Assembly (NCBI RefSeq): GCF_900112455.1
Contig: NZ_FOLT01000016.1
Location: forward strand, 1-35,616
Source of the DNA: Alkalibacterium subtropicum
GTDB taxonomy: Bacteria; Bacillota; Bacilli; Lactobacillales; Carnobacteriaceae_A
Reading direction: 5' to 3'
Length of the DNA stretch: 35,616 bases
Position 1 is the stretch's first letter. Each line of letters opens with the position of its first letter. Below are positions 1-7,828 of the stretch, piece by piece. Below the pieces are notes generated by a model, which saw only the letters and a program-made list of their open reading frames with translations, ran no database searches and was not told the DNA's origin. A program made the translations under genes and the position numbers.

Positions 1-135
1 GCTGCTCCCGTGAAGGGTACATATACACCGCTTTTGTGACCTTCAGTTGATGGACGATCCCGCGAAGGGCACATATACACTGCTTTTGTGACCTTTAGCT
101 ACTGCCTGATCCCGCGAAAGGCAATTAATTTTCTA
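1..135. repeat. 52-bp-pitch inverted-arm array A (left window edge)
   Basis: Units start at 12, 64 and 116, exactly 52 bp apart. Each has a left arm GAAGGGYAC, a 15-nt loop ending in CTTTT, a right arm GTGACCTTY and a 19-nt variable linker. The arms pair with one mismatch. The third unit decays right at the 3' end of the oxidoreductase gene. The array continues past the left edge. The same arm family occurs at the right window edge (35447-35616). 52 is not a multiple of 3, so this is not a coding repeat. Confidence 0.8.
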
Positions 136-142
136 CACTAAC

Positions 143-1168
143 TCAGTAGTTCTTCATTTCCTTGATGCCTTGCTCTAAAATTTCGATCTGTCGGATGGTT
201 TCTTCGTCTTTGACGATTTTCTCCTTGCCGTTCACGATTGATTCATAGACGCCTTCATAAATGCGGCTATAGTCGCCTACTTCTGAAACGACTTTTTCTT
301 CGTGATACTGACCGTTTTCGTCCATATAGTAAAGCGTACCGTAGTGTTCCGGCAGGTCGACGCCAAAGTCATCATTCGTCGGCATATAGAAGAGTTTCAG
401 ATGTTCTTCCTGACGGTCTTTCGTCTCTTTGACAAAGGTCCCTTTTTTACCGTAAACGACAAAGCTCGGACGGCTCTTCAGACGGAAGTAGCTGGATTTG
501 ACAGCTACTTTCAGATTGTTTTCGTAGTTGAAGTCTAAGTCGAAATAATCGTTCATGCGACCGTCGCCTAGGAGCTGGCGCACGTCGTAATGGATCGCTT
601 TCGGGTCGCCAAAGTAAGACAGGACCTGGTCCACAGTATGGCAGGCGTGGGTATACATAAAGCTGTTCAGTTTTTCAAATGACTCTGCACTTTTTGGTAC
701 TTCAGGTCTGAAGTAATCAAAATGCATTTCCACTTCCAGGATATCTCCCAGGACTCCACTTTCGATCACTTTTTGAACGGTCAGGAAATCTGAATCGAAG
801 CGGCGGTTCTGGTAACATTGGATGAACAGTCCCTTTTCTTCAGCCAGTGCAAAAAGTTCTCTGGCTTCTTCAGAGGTTTCGGCAAAAGGCTTTTCAACCA
901 AGGCATTCTTGCCGTTTAACAGAGCTTCTTTCGCAAGGGAATAGTGTGTTTGCGGTGGTGTGGAGATGACGACCAGATCGATTTCGGAATCGTTCCAGAT
1001 CGCTTCTTTCTCTTTCACATAGTCTGCTCCGGGCACTTCTTCCCACATCTCATTGTGACCTGAGCGGGCTTGAATGGTCTTGATCTTGATGTTTTCTACT
1101 TGACTGGAAAAAGGGATATGATAGCGGTTCGTACTTTTTCCGTCACCGATATACGCAATGTTTAGCAT
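143..1168 (-). CDS. Gfo/Idh/MocA family NAD(P)-dependent oxidoreductase
   Basis: Encodes about 341 aa. The N-terminal Rossmann domain begins MLNIAYIGDGKSTNRYHIPF; the motif STPPQTHY follows near residue 70 and the EKPF motif, whose Lys is catalytic in this family, near residue 95. The C-terminal alpha/beta domain is of the sugar or inositol dehydrogenase type. The substrate cannot be read from sequence; the closest general type is the YhhX/YdgJ group. An in-frame start exists upstream at 1261, but ATG 1168 is preferred because GGAGGT lies 7 nt before it and the protein then starts on the first beta strand. It is monocistronic, with a promoter near 1260-1289 and repeat array A directly after its stop. 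No clear terminator is seen. Confidence 0.85.
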   Translation of the reverse strand: MLNIAYIGDGKSTNRYHIPFSSQVENIKIKTIQARSGHNEMWEEVPGADYVKEKEAIWNDSEIDLVVISTPPQTHYSLAKEALLNGKNALVEKPFAETSEEARELFALAEEKGLFIQCYQNRRFDSDFLTVQKVIESGVLGDILEVEMHFDYFRPEVPKSAESFEKLNSFMYTHACHTVDQVLSYFGDPKAIHYDVRQLLGDGRMNDYFDLDFNYENNLKVAVKSSYFRLKSRPSFVVYGKKGTFVKETKDRQEEHLKLFYMPTNDDFGVDLPEHYGTLYYMDENGQYHEEKVVSEVGDYSRIYEGVYESIVNGKEKIVKDEETIRQIEILEQGIKEMKNY

Positions 1169-1259
1169 GTTTTGACCTCCATTGTTTAGCTGTATCTTGT
1201 TCAAAGATGCAAAGTCGCTGACATTTTGAAGAACGGTCTGCAACTCTACTCTCCTTCTC

Positions 1260-1289
1260 ATTGTATCTGTTTTTGTCCCCGGTAGTAAA
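1260..1289 (-). promoter_or_regulatory. Candidate promoter of the oxidoreductase gene
   Basis: On the minus strand TTTACT (1289-1284) and TACAAT (1265-1260) are 18 bp apart. The predicted start lies about 85 nt before ATG 1168. An inverted repeat GTAGTAAACTAC (1282-1293) overlaps the -35 and could be an operator. Confidence 0.5.
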
Positions 1290-1350
1290 CTACATTACTA
1301 AAAATCGACTGAAAAATTTTGCTTATGACTATTGCTTTTTTGAAAAGTGA

Positions 1351-1402
1351 TTGACAAGCTGTTTTAAAACTTGCTATACTCCATTCAAACATATATTTGA
1401 AT
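1351..1402 (+). promoter_or_regulatory. cadC promoter and CadC-type operator
   Basis: TTGACA (1351-1356) and TATACT (1375-1380) are 18 bp apart. The inverted repeat ATTCAAA-CATATA-TTTGAAT (1383-1402) begins 3 bp past the -10, where a repressor would block initiation. It resembles the TCAAATA/TATTTGA operator known for CadC on pI258. This implies metal-induced autoregulation of cadC-cadD. Confidence 0.8.
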
Positions 1403-1416
1403 GAGAGGTGTAAACC

Positions 1417-1782
1417 ATGACTCTGGACGTCTGCAGTTCCACAATCATCCACGAAGACAAAGTAAAGGCAGTTAAAGATAGTCTTACAGACAAAGACTTT
1501 TCCGATATCCTGCTCTTGAGCAAATGCATCAAAGACCCTTCCAGGATCAAAATCTTGTACGCACTCTTGACCTACGAAGAACTGTGTGTCTGCGATCTGG
1601 CCGCTGTGCTTGAAGCCAGTGTTGCCTCGACATCGCATCATCTGCGCTATCTGAAGCAGAACGGCCTGCTCGAATCAAAGCGAGACGGAAAAGTCGTTTA
1701 TTATGCGCTGATAAAGGAAAAAGCTGCTTCTGTTTTCAGCTCACTCAGCGATCTAACTGAAAAAGTCACGACATCATCATAA
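1417..1782 (+). CDS. cadC: CadC-like ArsR/SmtB family metal-sensing repressor
   Basis: A 121-aa winged-helix repressor expected to release its operator when Cd, Pb or Zn binds. The ELCVC motif puts Cys57 and Cys59 on the alpha-3 metal helix, as in CadC, and the recognition region reads SVASTSHHLRYLKQ. Of the two N-terminal cysteines of the pI258 protein only Cys6 is seen here; another cysteine lies at 37. The C-terminal Asp/His pair of the second, alpha-5 zinc site is not evident. The start ATG follows GAGAGGTG. The gene is first in an operon with cadD, 15 nt downstream. It is about as long as known CadC proteins. Confidence 0.9.
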   Translation: MTLDVCSSTIIHEDKVKAVKDSLTDKDFSDILLLSKCIKDPSRIKILYALLTYEELCVCDLAAVLEASVASTSHHLRYLKQNGLLESKRDGKVVYYALIKEKAASVFSSLSDLTEKVTTSS

Positions 1783-1797
1783 CTGGAGGACAACATT

Positions 1798-2415
1798 TTG
1801 ATAGAAACCATCATATCGGCCATCGCCGTTTACATATCCACCAGCATCGACTATCTGTTTATCTTACTGATCATTTTTTCTCAAAGTCACACGAAAAAAG
1901 GCATCGCCCATATCTACTGGGGCCAGTATCTCGGGACCGGCTTTTTAGTTGCCGTGAGTCTCTTTGCCGCTTATGTCCTGAATTTCATCCCCCAGGACTG
2001 GATCGTCGGTCTTTTGGGACTCGTCCCGCTTTATTTAGGGGTCCAAGTCGCCCTGCACGGTGAAGAGGAAGAAGATGACGATGAGGTAGCGGAAAAAATC
2101 GGTGCGGGTGGTTCCAGCCGCTTGTTCTGGACCGTTGCTTTGATCACCGTCGCTTCAGGCGGCGACAACTTAGGCATTTATATCCCCTACTTCACAGCAC
2201 TCAGTACAGCTGAGATCATCCTTGCCATCGTCATCTTTGCCGTGTCGGTTTCGATACTCTGCTATATCAGCTACCGGCTAGCCAAGATTTCTTTTGTTTC
2301 TGAAACACTGGAAAAGTACGAACGACTTATCGTACCGATCGTCTTCATCGGTCTGGGGATCTATATCATGCTGGAGAACGGCACCATCCAAACGCTCTTT
2401 TCAATGATCAACTAA
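1798..2415 (+). CDS. cadD: CadD-family cadmium resistance transporter
   Basis: A 205-aa integral membrane protein with five or six hydrophobic segments and a charged cytoplasmic loop (GEEEEDDDEV, about residues 88-97). It matches the CadD family, which lowers cellular cadmium and is classically controlled by an adjacent CadC. The start is TTG: GGAGGA lies 7 nt before it and no ATG fits. The second half keeps the family run SGGDNLGIYIPYF. A strong terminator follows. The acidic loop could bind divalent cations, but that is an inference. Confidence 0.88.
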   Translation: MIETIISAIAVYISTSIDYLFILLIIFSQSHTKKGIAHIYWGQYLGTGFLVAVSLFAAYVLNFIPQDWIVGLLGLVPLYLGVQVALHGEEEEDDDEVAEKIGAGGSSRLFWTVALITVASGGDNLGIYIPYFTALSTAEIILAIVIFAVSVSILCYISYRLAKISFVSETLEKYERLIVPIVFIGLGIYIMLENGTIQTLFSMIN

Positions 2416-2442
2416 AGACAACTGAAAACAGACACAAGCAAG

Positions 2443-2484
2443 GCCCCTGCGACTGCACAAACAGTTTCAGGGGCTTTCTTTATT
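2443..2484 (+). terminator. Rho-independent terminator of cadC-cadD
   Basis: Stem GCCCCTG (2443-2449) pairs with CAGGGGC (2468-2474) across an 18-nt loop, then comes TTTCTTTATTT. It separates the cad operon from the convergent P-type ATPase gene. Confidence 0.85.
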
Positions 2485-2497
2485 TCATTACCTTTAG

Positions 2498-4372
2498 TCA
2501 TGCTTTTACTGACTCCAGCGAGGGGTCGACTTCTTCCTTTTTAGGTTTGGAACCGATCAGACGCAGACCGTTCAGAATAACGAGTATCGTCGAGCCTTCA
2601 TGGAACAATACGGCCAGCGGCAGGCCTAAGACACCAAAGAGGTTCAGAACGATCAGGGTCACGATTACGCTGATCGAGAACACGACATTCTGGAAAATGA
2701 TGCGATTGAGACGTTTGCTCAGCTTGTAGCTGTAAAAGAGTTTCGACAGATCGTTCTTGACCACGACGACATCAGAAGATTCCATCGCCACAGACGAACC
2801 GCTACCCATCGCGATCCCGATATCGGCATTCGCCAGGGCCGGGGCGTCATTGATCCCGTCACCGATCATACCGACCACTTCCTCTTTATCCTGACTCTGC
2901 ATGACATAGTCGATCTTGTCTTCAGGAAGCATAGACGCTTTGTAGTCATCGACCCCGACGACTTCCGCTACATTAGCTGTAACTTCTTCATTGTCACCGG
3001 TCAGAAGTGTGACTTTGATGCCTTCTTTCTGGAAATTGGCTACTGCATCCGCCGACTGCCTGCGGATCTGATCACTGAGTGAGAAGTAGCCCACGACTTC
3101 TTTATCCTTCGCTGCCAAAATGACGGTGTTGCCTTTCTGGAAGTACTGCTTGAAGTGGTCATAATTCTTGAAATCACTGAAGGCCGTCGGCTTTCCGACC
3201 CTGACCGCGCCTTTTTCGACACCGGAACCGGCTATTTCATTGACCGGTTCTTCATGGTCCACAGAACTTAGATCAGTGTCTTTGAAAGCCGAAACGATGG
3301 CCTGGGCGATCGGATGACTGGACTGCTGTTCCATATAGATGACTTCTTTCAATACCTCTTCCGGCGCACTGTAGTCATCGACTTTGAATTCGCCGTAAGT
3401 CAGCGTGCCAGTCTTGTCTGTATACAAGGTGTCCATCGTGCTCAAGGCTTCCATTGCGGCCCCGCCTTTGAAGAGGATCCCGTTTTTCGCTCCATTGCTG
3501 ATCGCACTCAATGTGGCTGGCGTAGCAGAAGCGACTAACGCGCAGGGACTGGCAACGGTCAGGAACACCATCCCGCGGTAGAAGGCTTCTTCAAAAGGAA
3601 TAGCCATCATGGTGTATAAAACGAAGATAAAGACGGGAACGATGACTAAAACGGAGATCACATACTTGCTTTCGATACGATCAATGAACTTTGAGATCCG
3701 CGACGGGCGGCTCTGCGCTTCTTTGACCATTCGGATGATGTTCGAAAAGACGGTTTCATCATTGGCTTTCGTCACTTCCAGATGAAACACATTGCCTTGA
3801 TTGATCGTCCCCGCAAACACTTCATCTGTCGGATCCTTTTCTACAGGAACGGCTTCCCCCGTCAACGCTGCTTCATTCACTACAGCTTTTCGGTCGATGA
3901 CCCCGTCGATAGGGATCTGTGCGCCTTTAGTGACCACGACGGTCTCGCCTATTTCCAGTTCTTCTGTCGGAACAGTGACGACTTCTCCGTTCGCCTTCAA
4001 AACTTGAGCGGTCTCGGGAACTTGTGCCATCAGTTCTGAGATAGCTGACGTCGACTTGTTGTTGGCATAGTCTTCCAGCACCTCGGCTGTTGCAAAAATC
4101 AGCAGCAAAGCAGCACCTTCTGATTCATAGTTGATGATAACGGCTCCCACAGCTGCCAGGATCATCAGTAAATCCACATTCGGTGACTTGTCTCTGATCG
4201 TTTCCACGACCGCATTTTTTGACGCATAGAAGCCTAAGAAGAAAATCGCTGCATAAAACAGCCACGTACTGTATCCCACGTTAAAAGTCATAAAGACAAA
4301 GCCCAGCACTGCAAAAAAAATGCCTATGACTAAAAACTGCCCCTGCCTGCTTTTTATTAAATAATCGATCAT
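2498..4372 (-). CDS. P1B-4-type heavy-metal ATPase (Co/Ni/Zn/Fe exporter)
   Basis: Encodes 624 aa with no N-terminal metal-binding domain. Landmarks: actuator TGEA 171-174, transmembrane SPC 275-277, phosphorylated Asp319 in DKTGT, SSHP near 353, TGD 458-460, GDGIND 504-509 and HEGST 591-595 in the last membrane region. SPC together with HEG(S/G)T defines the P1B-4 group (CtpD, ZosA/PfeT), which exports Co, Zn or Fe(II). The leader carries a NiCo riboswitch and an intrinsic terminator, so expression is expected to rise with Co, Ni or Fe(II). The start ATG at 4372 has AAGGGG upstream. The gene is monocistronic and convergent with cadD. The exact metal is inferred from the riboswitch and motif class. 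Confidence 0.92.
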   Translation of the reverse strand: MIDYLIKSRQGQFLVIGIFFAVLGFVFMTFNVGYSTWLFYAAIFFLGFYASKNAVVETIRDKSPNVDLLMILAAVGAVIINYESEGAALLLIFATAEVLEDYANNKSTSAISELMAQVPETAQVLKANGEVVTVPTEELEIGETVVVTKGAQIPIDGVIDRKAVVNEAALTGEAVPVEKDPTDEVFAGTINQGNVFHLEVTKANDETVFSNIIRMVKEAQSRPSRISKFIDRIESKYVISVLVIVPVFIFVLYTMMAIPFEEAFYRGMVFLTVASPCALVASATPATLSAISNGAKNGILFKGGAAMEALSTMDTLYTDKTGTLTYGEFKVDDYSAPEEVLKEVIYMEQQSSHPIAQAIVSAFKDTDLSSVDHEEPVNEIAGSGVEKGAVRVGKPTAFSDFKNYDHFKQYFQKGNTVILAAKDKEVVGYFSLSDQIRRQSADAVANFQKEGIKVTLLTGDNEEVTANVAEVVGVDDYKASMLPEDKIDYVMQSQDKEEVVGMIGDGINDAPALANADIGIAMGSGSSVAMESSDVVVVKNDLSKLFYSYKLSKRLNRIIFQNVVFSISVIVTLIVLNLFGVLGLPLAVLFHEGSTILVILNGLRLIGSKPKKEEVDPSLESVKA

Positions 4373-4466
4373 TCAAATCCCCTTCTTTCCTTGTTGGTTG
4401 CTTTCAATCTAGCTGTAATACCGATGTGATGGTTGGCTTCACTCCCTCCTTTTACGTTCGTCACAA

Positions 4467-4518
4467 TGAAAAAAGGACATACCCGTAGAACAGAATTAAC
4501 TGTCCCACAGATATGTCC
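4467..4518 (-). terminator. Leader terminator (riboswitch expression platform)
   Basis: On the minus strand GGACATA (4518-4512) pairs with TATGTCC (4481-4475). An inner 8-bp stem of TGGGACAG with CTGTTCTA and a run of six U follow. The 5' side contains the CTGTGGGACAG segment that also belongs to the aptamer, so aptamer and terminator are mutually exclusive. It lies about 95 nt before the ATPase start. Confidence 0.88.
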
Positions 4519-4602
4519 TCTAAATACATAGTCTGCTGCCGCAACATGTGCAGCCCGGCTGCATGAACCTTTTAATGCGTTCACCGCCTGTTCAGATCAC
4601 AA
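4499..4602 (-). promoter_or_regulatory. NiCo (czcD) riboswitch aptamer
   Basis: The minus-strand leader carries the hallmark blocks of the czcD/NiCo class in order: AACAGGC, a TGAAC/GTTCA hairpin, ATGCAGCCGGGCTGC, GCGGCAGCAGA, a variable hairpin, and ATCTGTGGGACAG. This agrees closely with the crystallised Erysipelotrichaceae NiCo RNA as I recall it. The class binds Co(II) and Ni(II) and has also been reported to respond to Fe(II). It should switch on the downstream P1B-4 ATPase by preventing the leader terminator. Confidence 0.9.
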
Positions 4603-4655
4603 TGAATAGATCGATCCTATTCAAAGCTTTCATATTAAATTTTCAAGTGACAAGT

Positions 4656-4676
4656 TTTATATCACAAATCATTTGT
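4656..4676 (-). promoter_or_regulatory. Candidate extended -10 promoter and palindrome upstream of the riboswitch
   Basis: The minus strand reads TGATATAAA (an extended -10; TATAAA at 4661-4656), about 55 nt before the aptamer. No good -35 is visible. A palindrome ACAAAT-C-ATTTGT (4664-4676), nested in a wider TCACAA/TTGTGA inverted repeat, sits just upstream and may bind a regulator. The rest of 4603-4778 shows no gene. Confidence 0.4.
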
Positions 4677-4778
4677 TCTCTTGTGAAGTTACCTTCATAA
4701 TAACATATCGTTTTTTTCAGGTCAAACGATTACTTACAATAAGTTAGAATCTTTAAATATGATACGGTTTGGCTCTTA

Positions 4779-5483
4779 TCAGAATAGTATCTGGATGATC
4801 TCGATGGCAAACGGCGCCAGGATAACGATCATGATACCCGTCAAGATAATGGACAAGCCGGACATGGCAGCCTGAACATCGCCAAGTTCAATAGCTTTAG
4901 CGGTCCCCATAGCATGTGAACTGGATCCCAGCGCCACTCCTTGAGCGACCGGATCCGTTACTTTGAGCAGCGCGAATATCGGCGGGCCGATGATCGTGCC
5001 CAATACACCCGTAAAGACGACGATAGCCACGGTCAGCGAAACGATTCCGCCCAGTGATTCCGAAACCCCTAAAGCGATCGCTGTGGTGACAGATTTAGGG
5101 AAAAGGGTTGCGACCATATCCGGACTGAACCGAAACAGGACGCTTACGATAAGCAGGATGACCGTATGGAAGATGACTCCCAGCGCGATCCCGGACAATA
5201 TAGCCGGGTAGTACTTTTTAAGATAATCAAAGTTCTTCTCCAGTTTTATCGCCAATGCCACCGTTGCCGGAGTGATCCAGAGTGTGATGAACTGACCGCC
5301 CTCGTTGAAGGATTCGTAGGGGATCTCCGTGATCAAAAGCAGCAGGATGATACTGATGATGGCAAAAATGAGCGGCGTAAACAGCGGATTCGGCCAGCGT
5401 TTATGCAGAATGCCTCCGATCAGGAAGAAGGAAAAGGACAGGACGATCCCGAAAAACGGGTTTTCCGCAAAGATCATGAGCAT
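4779..5483 (-). CDS. lrgB: LrgB/CidB-family membrane protein
   Basis: A 234-aa polytopic membrane protein of the LrgB family, with the conserved stretch FPKSVTTAIALGVSESLGG (about residues 128-146) and the C-terminal SSSHAMGTAKAIE. LrgB acts with the holin-like LrgA. The pair is linked to control of murein hydrolase activity and autolysis in staphylococci, and in other Firmicutes to pyruvate or organic-acid transport. The start ATG has AAGGAGG 9 nt upstream, inside the end of lrgA; two nt separate the lrgA stop from this start. No lytSR genes are in the window. Confidence 0.92.
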   Translation of the reverse strand: MLMIFAENPFFGIVLSFSFFLIGGILHKRWPNPLFTPLIFAIISIILLLLITEIPYESFNEGGQFITLWITPATVALAIKLEKNFDYLKKYYPAILSGIALGVIFHTVILLIVSVLFRFSPDMVATLFPKSVTTAIALGVSESLGGIVSLTVAIVVFTGVLGTIIGPPIFALLKVTDPVAQGVALGSSSHAMGTAKAIELGDVQAAMSGLSIILTGIMIVILAPFAIEIIQILF

Positions 5484-5484
5484 C

Positions 5485-5862
5485 CTACATTACCTCCTTG
5501 CTGTTCTTTGAAGTATCATCTGCTTTGCGCTTCATGAACTGAACGACCAGGCCGACAAAGCCAAGCATCAGTGTCGTCGTTATGACGATAGTCAAGAGCA
5601 GCTGCCACCAGACGTCTCCCAGGATACCGAAGTTCGTCATCAGACCGACCCCTGCCGGTACAAAGAAAATCGCCATATTATCGGTGAGCCAGTTCCCGAC
5701 TTCTTCGACCTGATCCAGTTTCAGCCACTTAAAATGCAGCGCAATAAACAGCAGCACCATTCCGATCACACTGCCCGGGATCGCGACCGGACTGATCAGG
5801 GACAGGAATTCTCCAATAAATGAAAATAATAATATCCAGAATAATTGCTTTAGTTGTTTCAT
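5485..5862 (-). CDS. lrgA: LrgA/CidA-family holin-like protein
   Basis: A 125-aa protein with four predicted membrane helices and a charged C-terminal tail (KRKADDTSKNSKE). The family motif region PVAIPGSVIGMVLLF lies near residues 25-40 and WLTDNMAIFFVPAGVGL near 58-74. It is the first gene of the lrgAB operon and translationally close-coupled to lrgB. The start ATG is preceded by TAGGAGGA. Its promoter lies 30-60 nt upstream. Function is by family: a membrane partner of LrgB, possibly in autolysis control or pyruvate uptake. Confidence 0.9.
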   Translation of the reverse strand: MKQLKQLFWILLFSFIGEFLSLISPVAIPGSVIGMVLLFIALHFKWLKLDQVEEVGNWLTDNMAIFFVPAGVGLMTNFGILGDVWWQLLLTIVITTTLMLGFVGLVVQFMKRKADDTSKNSKEVM

Positions 5863-5893
5863 GCGTATTTCCTCCTAAGACGTGTTCCGCTCT

Positions 5894-5922
5894 ATTTTAA
5901 ATGAAATCTCTGCGCTTTGAAA
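5894..5922 (-). promoter_or_regulatory. Candidate lrgAB promoter
   Basis: On the minus strand TTTCAA (5922-5917) and TAAAAT (5899-5894) are 17 bp apart, about 25 nt before the ribosome binding site of lrgA. The -35 is weak, which would fit an activated promoter. Confidence 0.45.
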
Positions 5923-5933
5923 GTCTTTCACAT

Positions 5934-5969
5934 AATAAAAGCGAAGCCGGGACATTTGGTTCGCCTTCG
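5934..5969 (-). terminator. Terminator-like hairpin between array B and lrgA
   Basis: The minus strand shows GCGAA/TTCGC (5964-5960 with 5945-5941), or alternatively CGAAG/CTTCG, followed by TTTTATT. It would stop any transcript that reads through array B into lrgAB. The stem is short. Confidence 0.45.
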
Positions 5970-6094
5970 TTTGTGCTTCTGATTACTTTTTATAAACGTG
6001 CTGTTTAAAGTAATGACCGGTCTTAGACATCACTGCTTGAACACATCTATCATATCAGAGATGCGTTAGACGATTAAGATAGGGACTCTCACAC

Positions 6095-6366
6095 CAAAGT
6101 GTCGAACCAAGCGAACTTCGACATGTAGAAGCACACTATATTTTTCTAACTGTCGAACTCAGGTGGTATTCGGTTGTTAGATATCAAATAAGACAACCTA
6201 CTTACCGAAGAGGCGTTCATTCGGTAAGTAACACGTCAGATTGCTTCTCAAAGTGTCGAACAATGGGTTAATTCGGTAAGTAGCTGACCACATAACCCCT
6301 CTACTTACCGAATATCCTAAACTTCGACAAATAAGTTTTCCCAGTCGAATCCTACTTGTCGAACCA
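6095..6366. repeat. 51/52-nt-pitch inverted-arm array B
   Basis: The CGAA core of the left arms occurs at 6103, 6154, 6206, 6257, 6309 and 6360: steps 51, 52, 51, 52, 51. Left arms (such as CTACTTACCGAA) alternate with right arms (such as TTCGGTAAGTAG), separated by about 10 and 17 nt. Two arm flavours, TGTCGAA/TTCGACA and TACCGAA/TTCGGTA, show compensatory changes. The array ends 3 nt before the U-tract of the tlpA-like terminator with a left arm only. No coding potential is seen in 5863-6411. Confidence 0.85.
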
Positions 6367-6368
6367 GC

Positions 6369-6400
6369 AAAAAAAAGCCTCCCCATAAGTATGAGAAGAC
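6369..6400 (-). terminator. Terminator of the ccdA-tlpA operon
   Basis: On the minus strand GTCTTCTC (6400-6393) pairs with GGGGAGGC (6384-6377), eight pairs including G-U, with an 8-nt loop and eight U. It lies 12 nt after the thioredoxin gene stop. Confidence 0.9.
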
Positions 6401-6411
6401 GTTTTTGACGA

Positions 6412-7080
6412 TCAGTCGATCATTTCAAATTTCGTTTCCAGTATATCTTTTGTGACCGGACCAACGACACGTTCATAAATCACACCGTCGCTGCCGATGA
6501 AATAAGAGGTCGGCAAGGATTCAACACGATAGAGATCAGTTATTTCACTGGGTGCATAGACATTCGTGAAGGTCAGACCGAATTCATCGATGAACGCCGG
6601 GACGTTTTCAGGGTCACTTTCGGAGGAGATGACGTTGACACCTAAGACAACGACCTCGTCCTGCTCTTCATGAAATTCCTGAAGGTGCGGCATTTCTACA
6701 CGACATGGCGGACACCAGCTGGCCCAGAAGTTCAGAAAGACTTTCTTGCCTCTGTAATCTGACAGCTGTACCGTATTGCCGTCCATATCTTCCAGCTGGA
6801 AGTCATAGGCAACGTTTCCGGCATTCAGGCCGAATTCGATCATAGAACCCGTTTCGCTTTCACTGTTTTGTGCTGCGATCTCATCCATAAGCGCCTGGAT
6901 CTCTTCTTCAGACATCTCTTCAGTATCCATTTCTTCATCCAGCTCATTTTGAACACTCAATTCATTCTGAACCGAGGCCTGTTCCCTGACTTCCTGTTCA
7001 CGGTTCAGCCCCGTGACAAAATCAAAGACGACATATACGAGCATGAGGGCGATGACAGCCCATAATCCTTTTTTTATCAT
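6412..7080 (-). CDS. TlpA/ResA-like membrane-anchored thiol-disulfide oxidoreductase
   Basis: Encodes 222 aa: an N-terminal signal anchor (residues 6-24), an acidic Glu/Gln/Asn-rich linker (about 27-77), then a thioredoxin fold of the AhpC/TSA-TlpA type with active site WCPPC (122-126) and the cis-Pro segment SLPTSY near 190. It faces the outside of the membrane and would be kept reduced by CcdA, whose gene ends 10 nt upstream. Such pairs reduce extracytoplasmic disulfides, for example in cytochrome c maturation or protein repair; no cytochrome gene is nearby. The long acidic linker is unusual and may extend the domain through the wall. Confidence 0.9.
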   Translation of the reverse strand: MIKKGLWAVIALMLVYVVFDFVTGLNREQEVREQASVQNELSVQNELDEEMDTEEMSEEEIQALMDEIAAQNSESETGSMIEFGLNAGNVAYDFQLEDMDGNTVQLSDYRGKKVFLNFWASWCPPCRVEMPHLQEFHEEQDEVVVLGVNVISSESDPENVPAFIDEFGLTFTNVYAPSEITDLYRVESLPTSYFIGSDGVIYERVVGPVTKDILETKFEMID

Positions 7081-7090
7081 TTCAACACTC

Positions 7091-7828
7091 CTATCCTAAC
7101 AGCTCAAAAGGCGTCCCTTCAAGCCACTGTGCGATCCATTCTGATAATACTTCCAGCGTTCCTGTGAAAAGCAAAATCCCCATAGCGATCATGAGTATGC
7201 CTCCAACTTTCATCCACTTCTGACTGTGTTTCATGATGTTGTCCATCTTGCCGAGGAATAAGGACACTAAAAGGAACGGCAAGGCAAAGCCTAAAATATA
7301 GAGGGTCAGGTAAAGGGCCGGCGGCGAACCGGTCGACACGCCGATCAGCAGGATCGACGAAAAGATCGGGCCGATACAGGGCGTCCACCCTGCCGCAAAG
7401 CCTAAACCGATGAAAAAGCTTGAAAAGTAACTGGTGGTGCGGTTCCCTGCCATCCTGCGTGTATCTTTCAGAAGGGTCGGGATCTGGAGCCATTCAGCTG
7501 TGACCAGTCCCATGACGATGATCAAAAGTCCCGCGATACGCTGAAGCAGCAAGCTCGTGGATCCGGTCAGCAGCTGACTGAAGAAACCGCCCAGATAGCT
7601 GATGCTGAGTCCCAGGCTAACATAAACGACCGATACCCCGATCAGGAACAGAACGGAGTGCAGCATGACCGTTCTTTTGAATGCGGCCGACTGATTCTCT
7701 TTCACTTCTTTCACACTTTTACCGGTGATATAAGATAAATATAAAGGCAACAGCGGCAATGTACAGGGTGAGAAGAAAGACAAGGCGCCCGCGCCGAATG
7801 CCAGCAGCGCTGTTAGTTCTGTTTCGAT
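7091..7828 (-). CDS. ccdA: CcdA/DsbD-like membrane thiol-electron transporter (probable AUC start)
   Basis: A CcdA-family protein with six membrane helices that passes electrons from cytoplasmic thioredoxin to an outside thiol protein, here surely the adjacent TlpA-like product. The redox cysteines are in FFSPCTLPLLP (first helix) and GWTPCIGP (fourth helix region). The first possible NTG start (TTG, 7783) would cut away half of helix 1. The frame is open upstream to a TAA, and the segment IETELTALLAFGAGA completes the helix. The only well-placed initiation codon is ATC at 7828, 8 nt after the AAGGGGG ribosome binding site. I therefore call an AUC start, giving 245 aa and a 16-nt overlap with the upstream gene. 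A sequence error or point mutation of ATG is the alternative. Confidence 0.8.
   Translation of the reverse strand: METELTALLAFGAGALSFFSPCTLPLLPLYLSYITGKSVKEVKENQSAAFKRTVMLHSVLFLIGVSVVYVSLGLSISYLGGFFSQLLTGSTSLLLQRIAGLLIIVMGLVTAEWLQIPTLLKDTRRMAGNRTTSYFSSFFIGLGFAAGWTPCIGPIFSSILLIGVSTGSPPALYLTLYILGFALPFLLVSLFLGKMDNIMKHSQKWMKVGGILMIAMGILLFTGTLEVLSEWIAQWLEGTPFELLG

Noticed and set aside
4369-4584. A 71-codon frame upstream of the P1B-4 ATPase
   Set aside because: It runs through the NiCo riboswitch and its terminator; the RNA structure explains the sequence better.
6095-6366. CRISPR array as an explanation of the 51/52-nt repeats
   Set aside because: No identical direct repeats, arms vary and covary, no unique spacers of constant length and no cas genes.
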